A stretch of DNA of 31,208 bases from a virus: positions 1 to 31,208 of IMG/VR virus record IMGVR_UViG_3300009068_000117; one strand, given 5' to 3'. Below the pieces are notes generated by a model. It did not search any database and was not told the origin of the DNA. It saw only the letters and a program-made list of their open reading frames with translations. This document shows, one piece after another, positions 16,685 to 24,455 of the stretch. The position numbers and the translations under genes are program-made. Numbering within the stretch: position 1 is the first letter of the stretch; every line of letters starts with the position of its first letter.

Positions 16685-16708
16685 GAGTATGGCCGCTCAG
16701 CCATACTC
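16685..16708 (-). terminator. Hairpin after fibre gene, terminator- or processing-like
   Basis: The arms GAGTATGGC and GCCATACTC (16685-16693 and 16700-16708) pair perfectly over 9 bp around a 6-base loop, 28 bases after the stop of the fibre gene at 16736. No T-run follows on the minus strand. It could be a weak U-less terminator, a processing site or a protector of the upstream mRNA end. Confidence 0.45.
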
Positions 16709-16735
16709 ACCTATATCATACACCATGGAAACGAA

Positions 16736-18130
16736 TTAGGCACTAGGTGGGATACCAGAAGGACCAACATCAGTAATTGTTAAAGAACAACTATAGTTTC
16801 CTGATCCGAACATCGATGTACCGGCACTGGAGGCAGTAAATCTAATTCTACAAGCACGGCTATCTGTAACGCTGGGTTGATACAGAAACTGGGTACTCCA
16901 AGAAGTGCTATACGACGAAGGTTGTGTCTGCTTCGGAAGGTTTATGACTGTCTGTGTACCAAATTGAAACGTAGGAGAAAGCGTCATAGTTGATGTAGCA
17001 CCAAAGCTAAATAAATAACCATTTGCTGCCACTAAATAATTTCTATCGTCTCTAAGATTTAAAGAACCAGTATTTAAAATTTCTGTACTACTCGTTCCGA
17101 TGGGTGTATCTGAGGCAAGAAGTGCTCCTCCGACTATTCCCCACGGCTGACCCCACGGAGGTTTCCAACCAGTGGTAGCTCCGTAATAAACAAGAATATT
17201 ACCGGTATCAGTTTCATAGATAGCTTGACCAATAGCGGGAGAGGCAGGACGAGTAGTAGAAGTACAAGTATATAGATCTGGGTATTGCCAAGTAGGAGCA
17301 GCAGCCCCAGTTGAGGTTATTACCTGTCCCGTGACACCGGCAGCAGTAACTCCATAAGTAGAAGTAGTTGCTCCATAAGCAACACCTCCAACAGTAGGGC
17401 TTGTGCTTATTCCAGTGCCGCCCCGAGCGGTCGCCAGCGTGCCAGAAGTCTTAGACGCAAGATCAAGCGTACCGGTGGCATTACCGAGGTTCTGTAAGGT
17501 AGCTGCATCAAGACCGTCTAACTTATCGGCATTGAGGTTAGTGACTACAGTACCTGAGGCCACTGTAAAGGGAGCACCGGAAGTTGCTGTCGATGCTAGG
17601 GTTAAACCGGAAACGACACCACTAGCAGTTACAGTAGTACTGGTAACAGATGTTCCACTAATGGTGGTTCCTGTGGCGACCCTGATTGCTTTGTCGACCT
17701 CAACTCCTGTGCTGCTTGTAGTTACAACAGCGGTATTACTACCACCAGTAGAAACCGTCAGAGTATCTATTCTGTCAAGAACAATAGGGTTACTGCCGTT
17801 CTTCAAAGTAATCCCGTACGAAGCTCCGGTTACCTTTAAAACAACGTCGGTAGATGAATCTAGTGCCGGATTGAGATTAGCAGAAGCAAGTATGTTCTTA
17901 TAGGAAGAACCAAGGCTCAGCGTAAGCTTGCCTGCCGTAATATCATAGAAAATTCGCCCAGCAGTCACATTGGCGACATTGCCTGTAGCGCTCCCCACCG
18001 TTGGGGGAGTAGTGGTCACTCGGACGACAGAACGCTCTTGAAGCCAAGTAGCATCAGCGTCTCGCCAGTTATCTGTGTTGTCAGTCCAGTTAAGGTCGCC
18101 GTTGCCACCGGCTGGAATAGTAACACTCAT
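16736..18130 (-). CDS. Fibre protein with LNADxLDG-type trimeric motif
   Basis: This 464-aa protein has the composition of phage fibres: Ser/Thr/Gly/Ala-rich with short beta repeats. Residues about 196-212 read TNLNADKLDGLDAATLQN, a motif found in many tail and side fibres, and the next section GTLATARGGTGISTSPTVGG with the following VTGQVITSTGAAAPTWQY is a classical fibre shaft segment. The C-terminal ~150 residues (GWKPPWGQPWGIVGGALLAS onward) probably form the globular receptor-binding or trimerising tip. It lies among head-tail connector genes rather than at the distal tail end, so it could be a head or neck fibre (whisker). GGAG precedes ATG 18130. Fibre identity is secure, location on the virion is not. 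Confidence 0.82.
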   Translation of the reverse strand: MSVTIPAGGNGDLNWTDNTDNWRDADATWLQERSVVRVTTTPPTVGSATGNVANVTAGRIFYDITAGKLTLSLGSSYKNILASANLNPALDSSTDVVLKVTGASYGITLKNGSNPIVLDRIDTLTVSTGGSNTAVVTTSSTGVEVDKAIRVATGTTISGTSVTSTTVTASGVVSGLTLASTATSGAPFTVASGTVVTNLNADKLDGLDAATLQNLGNATGTLDLASKTSGTLATARGGTGISTSPTVGGVAYGATTSTYGVTAAGVTGQVITSTGAAAPTWQYPDLYTCTSTTRPASPAIGQAIYETDTGNILVYYGATTGWKPPWGQPWGIVGGALLASDTPIGTSSTEILNTGSLNLRDDRNYLVAANGYLFSFGATSTMTLSPTFQFGTQTVINLPKQTQPSSYSTSWSTQFLYQPSVTDSRACRIRFTASSAGTSMFGSGNYSCSLTITDVGPSGIPPSA

Positions 18131-18142
18131 TTCAAATCTCCA

Positions 18143-18649
18143 TCAATATGAAGTGGGGAACATATCCCACACTCGTTCGTCTTCGGGCTGAGTTTCAATA
18201 CCTGAAACTCCAATAACAACATCCTGACGAGCACGTCCCCGTATCTGGAAGTTAGTTATTTCATAAAATCGGCCATCGTAATAGATGATGTCGTTCAGGC
18301 GATCATCCCACCACGGCTTACCTACGGGCTTACTATCCCAAAGCCGCCCGCCATGGGCCTCAGTGGAATCAATACCGGTCTCATCAATGGTCCTAGCCGA
18401 GCAGGCAAACCTAATGCGCTGAGTAGGACGGCGCCCTTCAGCGGCGTAGCTCTCAGCGTCCTCTGTCTGGTCAACCCAAAGGACTGGGACAGCGACACCG
18501 TTCAGGTAATTCTTACCGCCCTCGTCATACACGCTGTCGTATGAGGAATCGACATCAAATTTGAACCATATGACAGCTTCGCCAATCTTGTTCTGATACC
18601 GATTCATCTCTTTGAAAACGTGGTTTACTTCCCTGCGGGTATCTATCAC
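18143..18649 (-). CDS. Putative head-tail connector/completion protein
   Basis: I chose GTG 18649, whose GTGA overlaps the preceding gene's TGA, over the ATG at 18700 because only the GTG leaves a normal overlap. The product is 168 aa: MIDTRREVNHVFKEMNRYQN, then GEAVIWFKFDVDSSYDSVYD and a beta-rich remainder with RRPTQRIRFACSARTIDETG and YDGRFYEITNFQIRGRARQD. The C-terminal strand pattern (an 'I-x-Y-x-G-x-x-Y-x-I' element followed by an oligomer strand) resembles small head completion or stopper proteins. Translation is coupled to the preceding gene with which it probably acts. I cannot assign a family with certainty; connector role is inferred from its position between capsid and neck genes. 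Confidence 0.6.
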   Translation of the reverse strand: MIDTRREVNHVFKEMNRYQNKIGEAVIWFKFDVDSSYDSVYDEGGKNYLNGVAVPVLWVDQTEDAESYAAEGRRPTQRIRFACSARTIDETGIDSTEAHGGRLWDSKPVGKPWWDDRLNDIIYYDGRFYEITNFQIRGRARQDVVIGVSGIETQPEDERVWDMFPTSY

Positions 18650-19458
18650 GGCGCACCGCCAGTACCAATCGTTCCCCAGCCGCCATAGCCAAAGTCCCAT
18701 GACTCAGTCTGAAGGTTCTGGTCCTGAGAACCCCAGAAGGCTTCTTCGTCTTCAAAGGGGACACTCTCCTCAGGATCAATGAGGGGACGAATACGGATCG
18801 GAGGACGAGGATTGTCAATTTCACGGCCACGGTACAGAGGGGCGTAGCGATTGGAGAGGCGAGTGATACGTCGCAGGGTATGCATCTCAATGCGCTTGAG
18901 ACCGACGTTGAGCATTGCTGCCTTCTCCTCGTACCGCTTTTCCCAATAAGTGATCAGAGCCTGTACTTGTTGGTAGCGCTGATGAGCAGGAATACTCATA
19001 CCTTCAGGAGAAGAAATATCGATATCGGTGGCAAACTCAGAAAGTAGTGACCATAGTGCTCCAACCAGAGCGCCGATACCCATGACTTCTACTTCGACAC
19101 CCATTATCGACTGCATATCGGCACCGGGACGGTGGTACATATGTTCGGTCATAGTTATCTGGGAAAAGAAATCAAGATCCTCATCAAGGAACCATTGATA
19201 ATACATTCCCGACACATATACACCGTCAACATATTGAGAGGGGTTGGGAAGCTTCAGAAGGCCGCTTCGTGCATTAACAACGAAATCTTCAACATGTGAA
19301 CTATCGGTATTGTTTATAACCGTGACCGATGTTGGTTCAATATTGGGATGGGGAAGGCGCAAGGTAGCACCGGTCGTGGCGAAGTTGATCTCGAAAAAAG
19401 TTCCGAAATCTCTGCTTAATTTACGAGCTACAGATGAAACTTCTGCCAGTGTGGTCAT
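18646..19458 (-). CDS. Putative head-tail adaptor protein
   Basis: This 270-aa protein is not a clear member of a family I know. The N-terminal half is beta-rich (RDFGTFFEINFATTGATLRL, then TSVTVINNTDSSHVEDFVVN) and the middle is helical: GVEVEVMGIGALVGALWSLL (about 121-140) followed by HQRYQQVQALITYWEKRYEE, and a C-terminal basic stretch with RPPIRIRPLIDPEESV. The hydrophobic segment around 125-142 is short and probably buried rather than membrane-spanning. The Gly/Trp-rich tail (SWDFGYGGWGTIG) is unusual. A helical bundle section plus the coupling to the following connector-like gene suggest an adaptor that sits on the portal. Ribosome binding site AAGG precedes ATG 19458. Confidence in the gene is high; function is low. 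Confidence 0.55.
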   Translation of the reverse strand: MTTLAEVSSVARKLSRDFGTFFEINFATTGATLRLPHPNIEPTSVTVINNTDSSHVEDFVVNARSGLLKLPNPSQYVDGVYVSGMYYQWFLDEDLDFFSQITMTEHMYHRPGADMQSIMGVEVEVMGIGALVGALWSLLSEFATDIDISSPEGMSIPAHQRYQQVQALITYWEKRYEEKAAMLNVGLKRIEMHTLRRITRLSNRYAPLYRGREIDNPRPPIRIRPLIDPEESVPFEDEEAFWGSQDQNLQTESWDFGYGGWGTIGTGGAP

Positions 19459-19472
19459 ACACCTATAGTACC

Positions 19473-19616
19473 TTATATATTGGATTCTTCCGAAGGCTCT
19501 TCTGGAGCTTGAATCTGCTCAAGGGCCTTTTTAAGAATGATGTTCTCCAGCGTAAGAGACTTGTTACGCTCAAGAAGCTCGTCAATAACAATTTGAAAAT
19601 CAATATCAATATCCAT
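19473..19616 (-). CDS. Small 47-aa coiled-coil protein
   Basis: A 47-codon gene starts at ATG 19616 after a strong AGGAG and ends TAA 19473. It lies in the 171-base gap between the collagen-like gene and the adaptor gene. The peptide begins MDIDIDFQIVIDELLERNKS and continues with LTLENIILKKALEQI, giving leucine/isoleucine heptads (ELLERNKSLTLENIILKKAL), then an acidic tail PEEPSEES. This is a short amphipathic parallel coiled coil, suggesting an oligomeric structural or assembly factor. The good ribosome site and clean spacing support a real gene. A longer frame that overlaps this region (19663-19463) has no ribosome site and a basic/hydrophobic composition and is not coding. Function unknown. 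Confidence 0.75.
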   Translation of the reverse strand: MDIDIDFQIVIDELLERNKSLTLENIILKKALEQIQAPEEPSEESNI

Positions 19617-19629
19617 TTTATTCTCCTAA

Positions 19630-20724
19630 TTATCGAATGCGGACAAGTGTGTAGCCAAGACACCGAAACTCGGTAGTGCCAGAAATGCTTCCCAAAGTGA
19701 CGTTCAATGTCAGTGTCTTGGATGCATTGGTTGCGCTCATATCCTCTGCCGCAGTTCCTGCGCCTACACCACCCTGAGCGTTGGCTGAAGTATTCAGAGT
19801 GGTCGTGCTTTGGGAAGAGGTGTGCATAATCATGCCCAAGTTTTGGGTTGTTAGACTGGGGAGTATCAGCTCAACTTCTGCCCACCACCGTCTTTTTGCA
19901 CCGCCAGTAGTTTGGGTAGCACTTACTGATGCCCCAGCAAATACTGATGTAGCGCCAAATACGAGTTCTATAGTCTGGTTGACTGCTCCACCAGTGTTCT
20001 GATTGTCGCCCCATGCTTTAAGTATGTAAATATCACCGGCAGCTACCGGATAGGTGGCCCCACCTATCGTCTCAGTCAGTAAAGCTTGTTTGCCAGTAGT
20101 GTTGATAGTTGTTGTCGTAGTATTGGCAGCAAGTTTCAAATAAGTATTAGCACCAGAAGTTCCTGTAGATCCCTGATTACCTTGGAATCCCTGATTACCT
20201 TGGAATCCCTGATTACCTTGGTTTCCCTGATTACCTTGGTTTCCCTGATTACCTTGGTTTCCCTGATTACCTTGGTTTCCCTGATTACCTTGGTTTCCTT
20301 GGTTTCCCTGATTACCTTGGTTTCCCTGATTACCTTGGTTTCCCTGATTACCTTGGTTTCCCTGATTACCTTGGTTTCCCTGATTACCTTGAAGGCCAGT
20401 CAGACCTTGGTTTCCCTGATTACCTTGAAGGCCAGTCAGACCTTGGTTTCCCTGATTACCTTGGAATCCTTGATTACCTTGAAGGCCAGTCAGACCTTGG
20501 TTACCTTGGTTACCTTGGTTACCTTGGACCCCTTGTACGCCCTGATATCCCTGTGGACCTTGATATCCCTGTGGTCCCTGTGGGCCTCGTGGTCCAGAAA
20601 GAGGAGCGCTTATGACACTTACTGATGGACCGGATTGACCACTAGTAGAAACAACAACACCACTAGGTGTATTGGGGACAATAGTTACAGGAGTGGTGCC
20701 TTCGTTTATTGGAATTATTTCCAT
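19630..20724 (-). CDS. Collagen-like fibre protein with C-terminal beta domain
   Basis: This 364-aa protein has an N-terminal attachment part (1-43), a collagen-like stretch of about 148 residues (44-191, roughly 49 Gly-x-y triplets), and a C-terminal globular domain (192-364) that ends EFRCLGYTLVRIR. The triplets are mainly Gly-Asn-Gln, with Gly-Pro-Gln/Gly-Tyr-Gln near the start and Gly-Leu-Thr-Gly-Leu-Gln blocks. The three-chain collagen helix is a rigid stalk in phage fibres; the C-terminal domain would start trimerisation and may bind receptors. The low Pro content and dominance of Asn-Gln are unusual for collagen. It lies among head-completion genes next to other fibres, so it may be a head fibre. 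The repeat DNA underneath is nearly identical and unstable in principle. Confidence 0.85.
   Translation of the reverse strand: MEIIPINEGTTPVTIVPNTPSGVVVSTSGQSGPSVSVISAPLSGPRGPQGPQGYQGPQGYQGVQGVQGNQGNQGNQGLTGLQGNQGFQGNQGNQGLTGLQGNQGNQGLTGLQGNQGNQGNQGNQGNQGNQGNQGNQGNQGNQGNQGNQGNQGNQGNQGNQGNQGNQGNQGNQGFQGNQGFQGNQGSTGTSGANTYLKLAANTTTTTINTTGKQALLTETIGGATYPVAAGDIYILKAWGDNQNTGGAVNQTIELVFGATSVFAGASVSATQTTGGAKRRWWAEVELILPSLTTQNLGMIMHTSSQSTTTLNTSANAQGGVGAGTAAEDMSATNASKTLTLNVTLGSISGTTEFRCLGYTLVRIR
20171..20527. repeat. Tandem 9/18-bp repeat encoding GNQ triplets
   Basis: An array of nearly identical 9-base units (plus strand forms ccctgatta-ccttggttt, mixed with gaaggccag-tcagacctt) runs across the collagen-like coding region. 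Because units are multiples of three, gain or loss changes fibre length without breaking the frame. Confidence 0.92.
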
Positions 20725-20730
20725 AGAAGA

Positions 20731-21639
20731 TTACCTTACAGTCCACTCGGTTATGATCCGTGCCTTACCTCGTAGATGGGTCCTGACTACTTCCTCAATA
20801 GTGCGAGTTTGTAGATCCCAGCGATACCAGTTGCCGGGAAGGATATTGCCACTCTTAGTGGAATCAAGAACAAGGTTCACACGAGTAGCCCATTGAGTAG
20901 GCGTAACATCGGGAACTGTCACGATGTCGGCAGTAGCTGAGAACTCGGCCACTATGCTGTTTCCACGCCACCAGTTGTATTGATATCCATATGCAGGTAC
21001 CCAATAGTCAGCGGCATAGGTGGAATATATGTAAGGATTCCTTACCTGAGCCGCCCACTCAGTGGATGTCCACGTCGGCATATTTGCAATAACTACCGCA
21101 CCGTTAGGCGTAACCGCAGTGGAGGTAACAGTAGAGGTGCTCGTGACGGCATACTTAAAAGTGTTAGTAGCAACCTCAGTGATCGTGTAGGTGCCATTAA
21201 ACGGAGAACCCACTCCGCTGACGGTCACGCTGAACCCTACGGAGTATCCGTGATTAGCAGAGGTAAGAGTTGCTACCCCTCCTGCCAGCGCCTTGTTGGT
21301 AATCGCCTTAGATGCGTTCGCATAAAGCGGCGTAGCAATAGAAGGGTTATCAATGACCCAGAACACGTCAGTAAATAGGAACTGGAACTCCGCAGTATCC
21401 CCCTGAACCCACTCTATGTTGTAGGCCGAAGGAAGACGGCTACCGAGATTTGAAGAGGTTGTAGTCATAGTCGTCACACCTGTAAATCCTGCTGGGGGCC
21501 AATTGGTACCACCGGCAGCTTCAGGAGCGCCGAATGGATATGGTATTTCTTCAAGTTGTTCGGCAAATAGCTCAGCGGATGCGGTGACGGTGTTTGGTAC
21601 GAAGGAGCCGACCCTGTAAACAATCGGTTGAGTCGTCAT
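20731..21639 (-). CDS. BppU-like virion protein with inserted beta module
   Basis: This 302-aa protein has a split architecture. The part YNIEWVQGDTAEFQFLFTDV (73-92) and a later WTSTEWAAQVRNPYIYS, then a C-terminal GNWYRWDLQTRTIEEVVRTH followed by RGKARIITEWTVR, match the order (Gly-Asp-Thr, x-x-x-Gln-Val-Arg, Trp-Asp-Leu-Gln, Thr-x-x-x-Gly-x-x-x-Ile) of the small BppU-like beta-sandwich found in many phage baseplates and fibre adaptors. Residues about 114-183 (NHGYSVGFSVTVSGVGSPFN onward) are an insertion of the beta-rich module that also occurs in other proteins of this window. It lies next to two fibre genes and may anchor one of them. Family call comes from memory of the pattern and is moderate. 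Confidence 0.65.
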   Translation of the reverse strand: MTTQPIVYRVGSFVPNTVTASAELFAEQLEEIPYPFGAPEAAGGTNWPPAGFTGVTTMTTTSSNLGSRLPSAYNIEWVQGDTAEFQFLFTDVFWVIDNPSIATPLYANASKAITNKALAGGVATLTSANHGYSVGFSVTVSGVGSPFNGTYTITEVATNTFKYAVTSTSTVTSTAVTPNGAVVIANMPTWTSTEWAAQVRNPYIYSTYAADYWVPAYGYQYNWWRGNSIVAEFSATADIVTVPDVTPTQWATRVNLVLDSTKSGNILPGNWYRWDLQTRTIEEVVRTHLRGKARIITEWTVR

Positions 21640-21647
21640 ATTGTACC

Positions 21648-23300
21648 TTACTTCTTTATGTAGAAATCAATGCTCAAAGAAGGAGGTGCGATGGTGATAG
21701 CCGCACCGGACCCAACAGCGGAATGGGCCGGGAGAGGATGAGTATGGGCAGAAAGATCCACATTTACATTATGAGTATGAGATCCGTCAGAAAGTATGGT
21801 GTGGCTGTGAGTATTACTAGAAACAGGAGACGTTATACCCGTGCTATTAGTACTAGTTAAATTATTTGTTGTCCTGACCCATATGCTTGTGGCAGAAGGC
21901 GTTGATGTCTGATATTTAGATATGTACCCCTCGGGAACTGTTCCAGTAGGAGTATCTACTTCCTTATTGTAATCAGAAGTAACTATGGGCTTGGCAAGAT
22001 TTCCATCTTCAGTACTGAAATGATTATGCTGAGCATTAGAGTTAAGTGTGTGATTGTGCTGGTAGGTGTCGGTGCTTCCACTATGCGTATGTGCCCCATT
22101 AGCTACTGTCGTTTGCGTAGTAGTACTAGCAGTGTTGGCTAAGGTGTTGGTTGCAGAAACATCTTGATGGCGGTGGCTTGGAAGCTGAGACACATCAAGA
22201 TTAAAGCTGACCGACCCATCCGTAGCTGTAACCGTAGTGGGATTTGCGATATTGGAGTTAGCTGTCGCCCCGATAGGAAAGCGCTTACGCATATCAGGAA
22301 GCTTCAGCCACTCACCAGAAGTGCTGAAAGTTGTTCCGGCAGATGACGTAACTCGCCATGCAGGAAATAGGTCATACAAGGCTTGGGCACTGGTGTTCTG
22401 ATACACAGAGCCATCAAGCTTGAGCCATCCCGTCATGTTTGTATTGAATGACATGATGACGGAGCCGGTAGGAGGTTCGATACTAAGCTGAGACCAAGCA
22501 CCAGCAGTATAGATAGAGGCCAGTCCAGTATCGGTGTCGATATGAACATCGCCAGAAACAGGAGATGTAAACGACGAAGCGTCCGCAGTCCACTTAATCC
22601 GCTGAGAGGTGACTGCGTCATACCCATTGAGCTTGATGGACCCTGTAGCAGAAATGTTCGTAGCTTTTAGGGTATTGGAGACAGTGATCTCTCCCACGCC
22701 GGTTCGGGTTACGGAAGCGTCGGGAGAGTTATTGTTAGTAGCATCGGACCAAGATATGGCTCCATCATGGGCGATGGTGAACTTCTTCTTGAGAGAAGAC
22801 CCGCTACCAGTAGACTTATTAGTAGTGACGATGTCCTGTGTACTGTCCACGGACACGGCAGACGGCTGTAAGAAGTTTCGCTTATCTATAACAACAAACG
22901 TATTATTAGGCTTTAAGTAGAGGGCCGCTAAGACGACCATCTCGTCAAGCACATCTGGGAATACAGGATTAACAGAAGCGGTGCCTTTTACTATCTTGAA
23001 AGCACCTTCATAATAAGCAACAAGATCGAAGCGGGAGTTAGAACCACCGCTAAGAGAATCAACGCTCAGACTTGACGCACTGTTGACTGGGACAATAGTG
23101 CCGTTGAAATTAAGGACGTTGATAGTCCCTGATCCTACGGATACAGCAGTTCCAGACGTTTGTTCTACCTTACAGCCGGATATGACTCCGTAACGGCTAT
23201 TTCCAAGTATGACAAAGTCTCCCTGATCAGGCTGGGCAGTCTGAAAATCAGGGGCATATGTGTTTGCGTTTGGAATTATGAAGCCGTCACGAGGAGTCAT
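21648..23300 (-). CDS. Collar-type fibre protein with many HxH metal-binding motifs
   Basis: This 550-aa protein carries a phage tail-collar domain: PTGSVIMSFNTNMTGWLKLD (about 275-294), then SGEWLKLPDMRKRFPIGATA, the Gly-Trp-Leu-x-x-Asp-Gly and Leu-Pro-Asp-x-Arg-x-Arg-Phe motifs of T4 gp12-like collar proteins. The C-terminal 180 residues are rich in His: PSHRHQ, GAHTHSG, YQHNHTL, AQHNHFS, NTHSHTI, GSHTHNV and AHTHPLP. In gp12 and long tail fibre tips such HxH motifs coordinate iron along the trimer axis, so a metal-knotted needle is likely here. The N-terminal ~120 residues are an attachment domain. It lies two genes after the major capsid protein, not at the tail end, so it might be a head-mounted or short tail fibre. 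ATG 23300 has AAAAGG upstream. Confidence 0.88.
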   Translation of the reverse strand: MTPRDGFIIPNANTYAPDFQTAQPDQGDFVILGNSRYGVISGCKVEQTSGTAVSVGSGTINVLNFNGTIVPVNSASSLSVDSLSGGSNSRFDLVAYYEGAFKIVKGTASVNPVFPDVLDEMVVLAALYLKPNNTFVVIDKRNFLQPSAVSVDSTQDIVTTNKSTGSGSSLKKKFTIAHDGAISWSDATNNNSPDASVTRTGVGEITVSNTLKATNISATGSIKLNGYDAVTSQRIKWTADASSFTSPVSGDVHIDTDTGLASIYTAGAWSQLSIEPPTGSVIMSFNTNMTGWLKLDGSVYQNTSAQALYDLFPAWRVTSSAGTTFSTSGEWLKLPDMRKRFPIGATANSNIANPTTVTATDGSVSFNLDVSQLPSHRHQDVSATNTLANTASTTTQTTVANGAHTHSGSTDTYQHNHTLNSNAQHNHFSTEDGNLAKPIVTSDYNKEVDTPTGTVPEGYISKYQTSTPSATSIWVRTTNNLTSTNSTGITSPVSSNTHSHTILSDGSHTHNVNVDLSAHTHPLPAHSAVGSGAAITIAPPSLSIDFYIKK

Positions 23301-23321
23301 ATCAGTTACCTTTTAAGAGGA

Positions 23322-24089
23322 TCAGACGACAGTGACAGTGACCTTGGCAGCGACGTTTCCGTTAGCAGGTCCACCGGAAGCATCAATGATTTGAACGGTG
23401 TAAGTACCAGCAGTGGTATAGGTATGAGTCTTCGTAACAGCGCCATTGGCGTCAGTAAGCGGAATAGATGCAGTACCAACAGGACTCACTGCTGCCGAGG
23501 CAATGGTACCGCTTGCAGTGGTGTTGTACTTAATAGTACTACCGGTGGTACCGGAGACGAGAACGAAAGTTCCGTTCAGTGCAGCATCCACGCCAGCAAT
23601 AGTCACCGTCTGACCAACAATGTAGTTGTGAGCAGCGGCAGTGGTAAGAGTAGCAAGGGTACCCGTACGCTGCTTGTTGTTAACTGAAGCAGTGGTAACA
23701 GCGCCCTGTGCTCCCGCATCTCCCCAGATAACCGAGTAAAGGGTTGCTGGGTTAAGGCCGGTGAGGTTAAACACCTCAGGTAGGGTGGACGTAACTGCTG
23801 CACCATTAGAAGCCGTCGCAGCAGTAGTACCGTTAGCACCACGAGTAACAGTAAGAGTGGTACCAGACACACCACTAACCAGAAGTTGCTCAGTACCAAT
23901 CACTAGGGTCGATCCTATAACAATTCCAGTTGCAGAAGTAACTGTTATTGATGTAGAACCCGCTCCAGTGGTAAGAGTGATTGCAGCACTGAGCGTAGTC
24001 GAAACGGTGCCATACACCGGGCTGTCTGCGGGAGTAACTTTACCGTTGCGGGCGTTCATCGAAAGATAATGAACTGTTGCGAGACTCAT
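23322..24089 (-). CDS. Ig-like/decoration-type virion protein
   Basis: This 255-aa protein is built of beta modules. Residues 29-101 (TTLSAAITLTTGAGSTSITV and GTEQLLVSGVSGTTLTVTRG) are a common virion module; residues about 136-208 (AHNYIVGQTVTIAGVDAALN) are the module shared with other proteins here; the C-terminal 211-255 (THTYTTAGTYTVQIIDASGG) is PKD/Ig-like. N-terminal ~28 residues may be the docking part. It lies just after the small capsid-adjacent gene, the position where decoration or capsid-fibre proteins are common, and has a GGAG site before ATG 24089. Such proteins often decorate capsids and bind host surface glycans. Exact attachment site is unknown. Confidence 0.72.
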   Translation of the reverse strand: MSLATVHYLSMNARNGKVTPADSPVYGTVSTTLSAAITLTTGAGSTSITVTSATGIVIGSTLVIGTEQLLVSGVSGTTLTVTRGANGTTAATASNGAAVTSTLPEVFNLTGLNPATLYSVIWGDAGAQGAVTTASVNNKQRTGTLATLTTAAAHNYIVGQTVTIAGVDAALNGTFVLVSGTTGSTIKYNTTASGTIASAAVSPVGTASIPLTDANGAVTKTHTYTTAGTYTVQIIDASGGPANGNVAAKVTVTVV

Positions 24090-24099
24090 CTATGGCTCC

Positions 24100-24402
24100 T
24101 TAGTGCCAGATTTTGCCAAGGCCCTCAAGCTCATCGGCAATGTAAACGGGGACGCGGTATTGGTTACCGGCTTCAAAAGAATAGCGTTCCCGACGACCAC
24201 CAGCGACATAAGACATCTCTTCGATAGCCTCATTCACACGGATTACGACAAGGGGAACACCTTGAGGCTGAGGATTGCCTTGAATGGCATCCACTTCGAT
24301 CTCAGGAATACCACCCATAAGATCATTCATTGTCGTAACGCCACCCTCAAGATGTTCATCTCGGGTCTCGTTACTTGGGTTAACACGCTTTTGTGCAGGC
24401 AC
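24100..24402 (-). CDS. Capsid-adjacent 100-aa protein
   Basis: The start is GTG 24402, eight bases after AGGAG (24415-24411); the upstream codons that extend the frame to 24477 cross a hairpin and lack a ribosome site, so I exclude them. The product begins PAQKRVNPSNETRDEHLEGG and ends with FEAGNQYRVPVYIADELEGL followed by a Gly-x-Ile-Trp-His. The Phe-Glu-x-Gly-x-x-Tyr-x-Val-Pro-x-x-(Ile/Val) core followed by a short helix recurs in small proteins next to capsid genes in many phages. I recall no defined function. It sits between the major capsid protein and the Ig-like gene, so a role on or near the capsid, such as minor head protein, is plausible but not shown. Confidence 0.75.
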   Translation of the reverse strand: MPAQKRVNPSNETRDEHLEGGVTTMNDLMGGIPEIEVDAIQGNPQPQGVPLVVIRVNEAIEEMSYVAGGRRERYSFEAGNQYRVPVYIADELEGLGKIWH

Positions 24403-24455
24403 GGTAAATTCTCCTATGAAAGATTTGAAACTGCTATATGTAAGTATCGCACACA

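Noticed and set aside
18650-18700. Earlier ATG at 18700 for the connector-like gene
   Set aside because: It would overlap the adaptor gene by 55 bases with no ribosome site; GTG 18649 gives the usual GTGA overlap.
19463-19663. 66-codon minus frame overlapping the 47-aa gene
   Set aside because: It is in another frame, starts inside the collagen-like gene without a ribosome site and gives a basic/hydrophobic low-complexity sequence.
20171-20527. Regular repeat that might be taken for a CRISPR array
   Set aside because: Units are contiguous 9/18-base coding repeats with no unique spacers.
20086-20625. 179-codon plus-strand frame with Leu-Ile-Thr-Leu-Val-Ser repeats
   Set aside because: It is the antisense reading of the collagen repeat; the periodic sequence follows automatically from the tandem DNA repeat.
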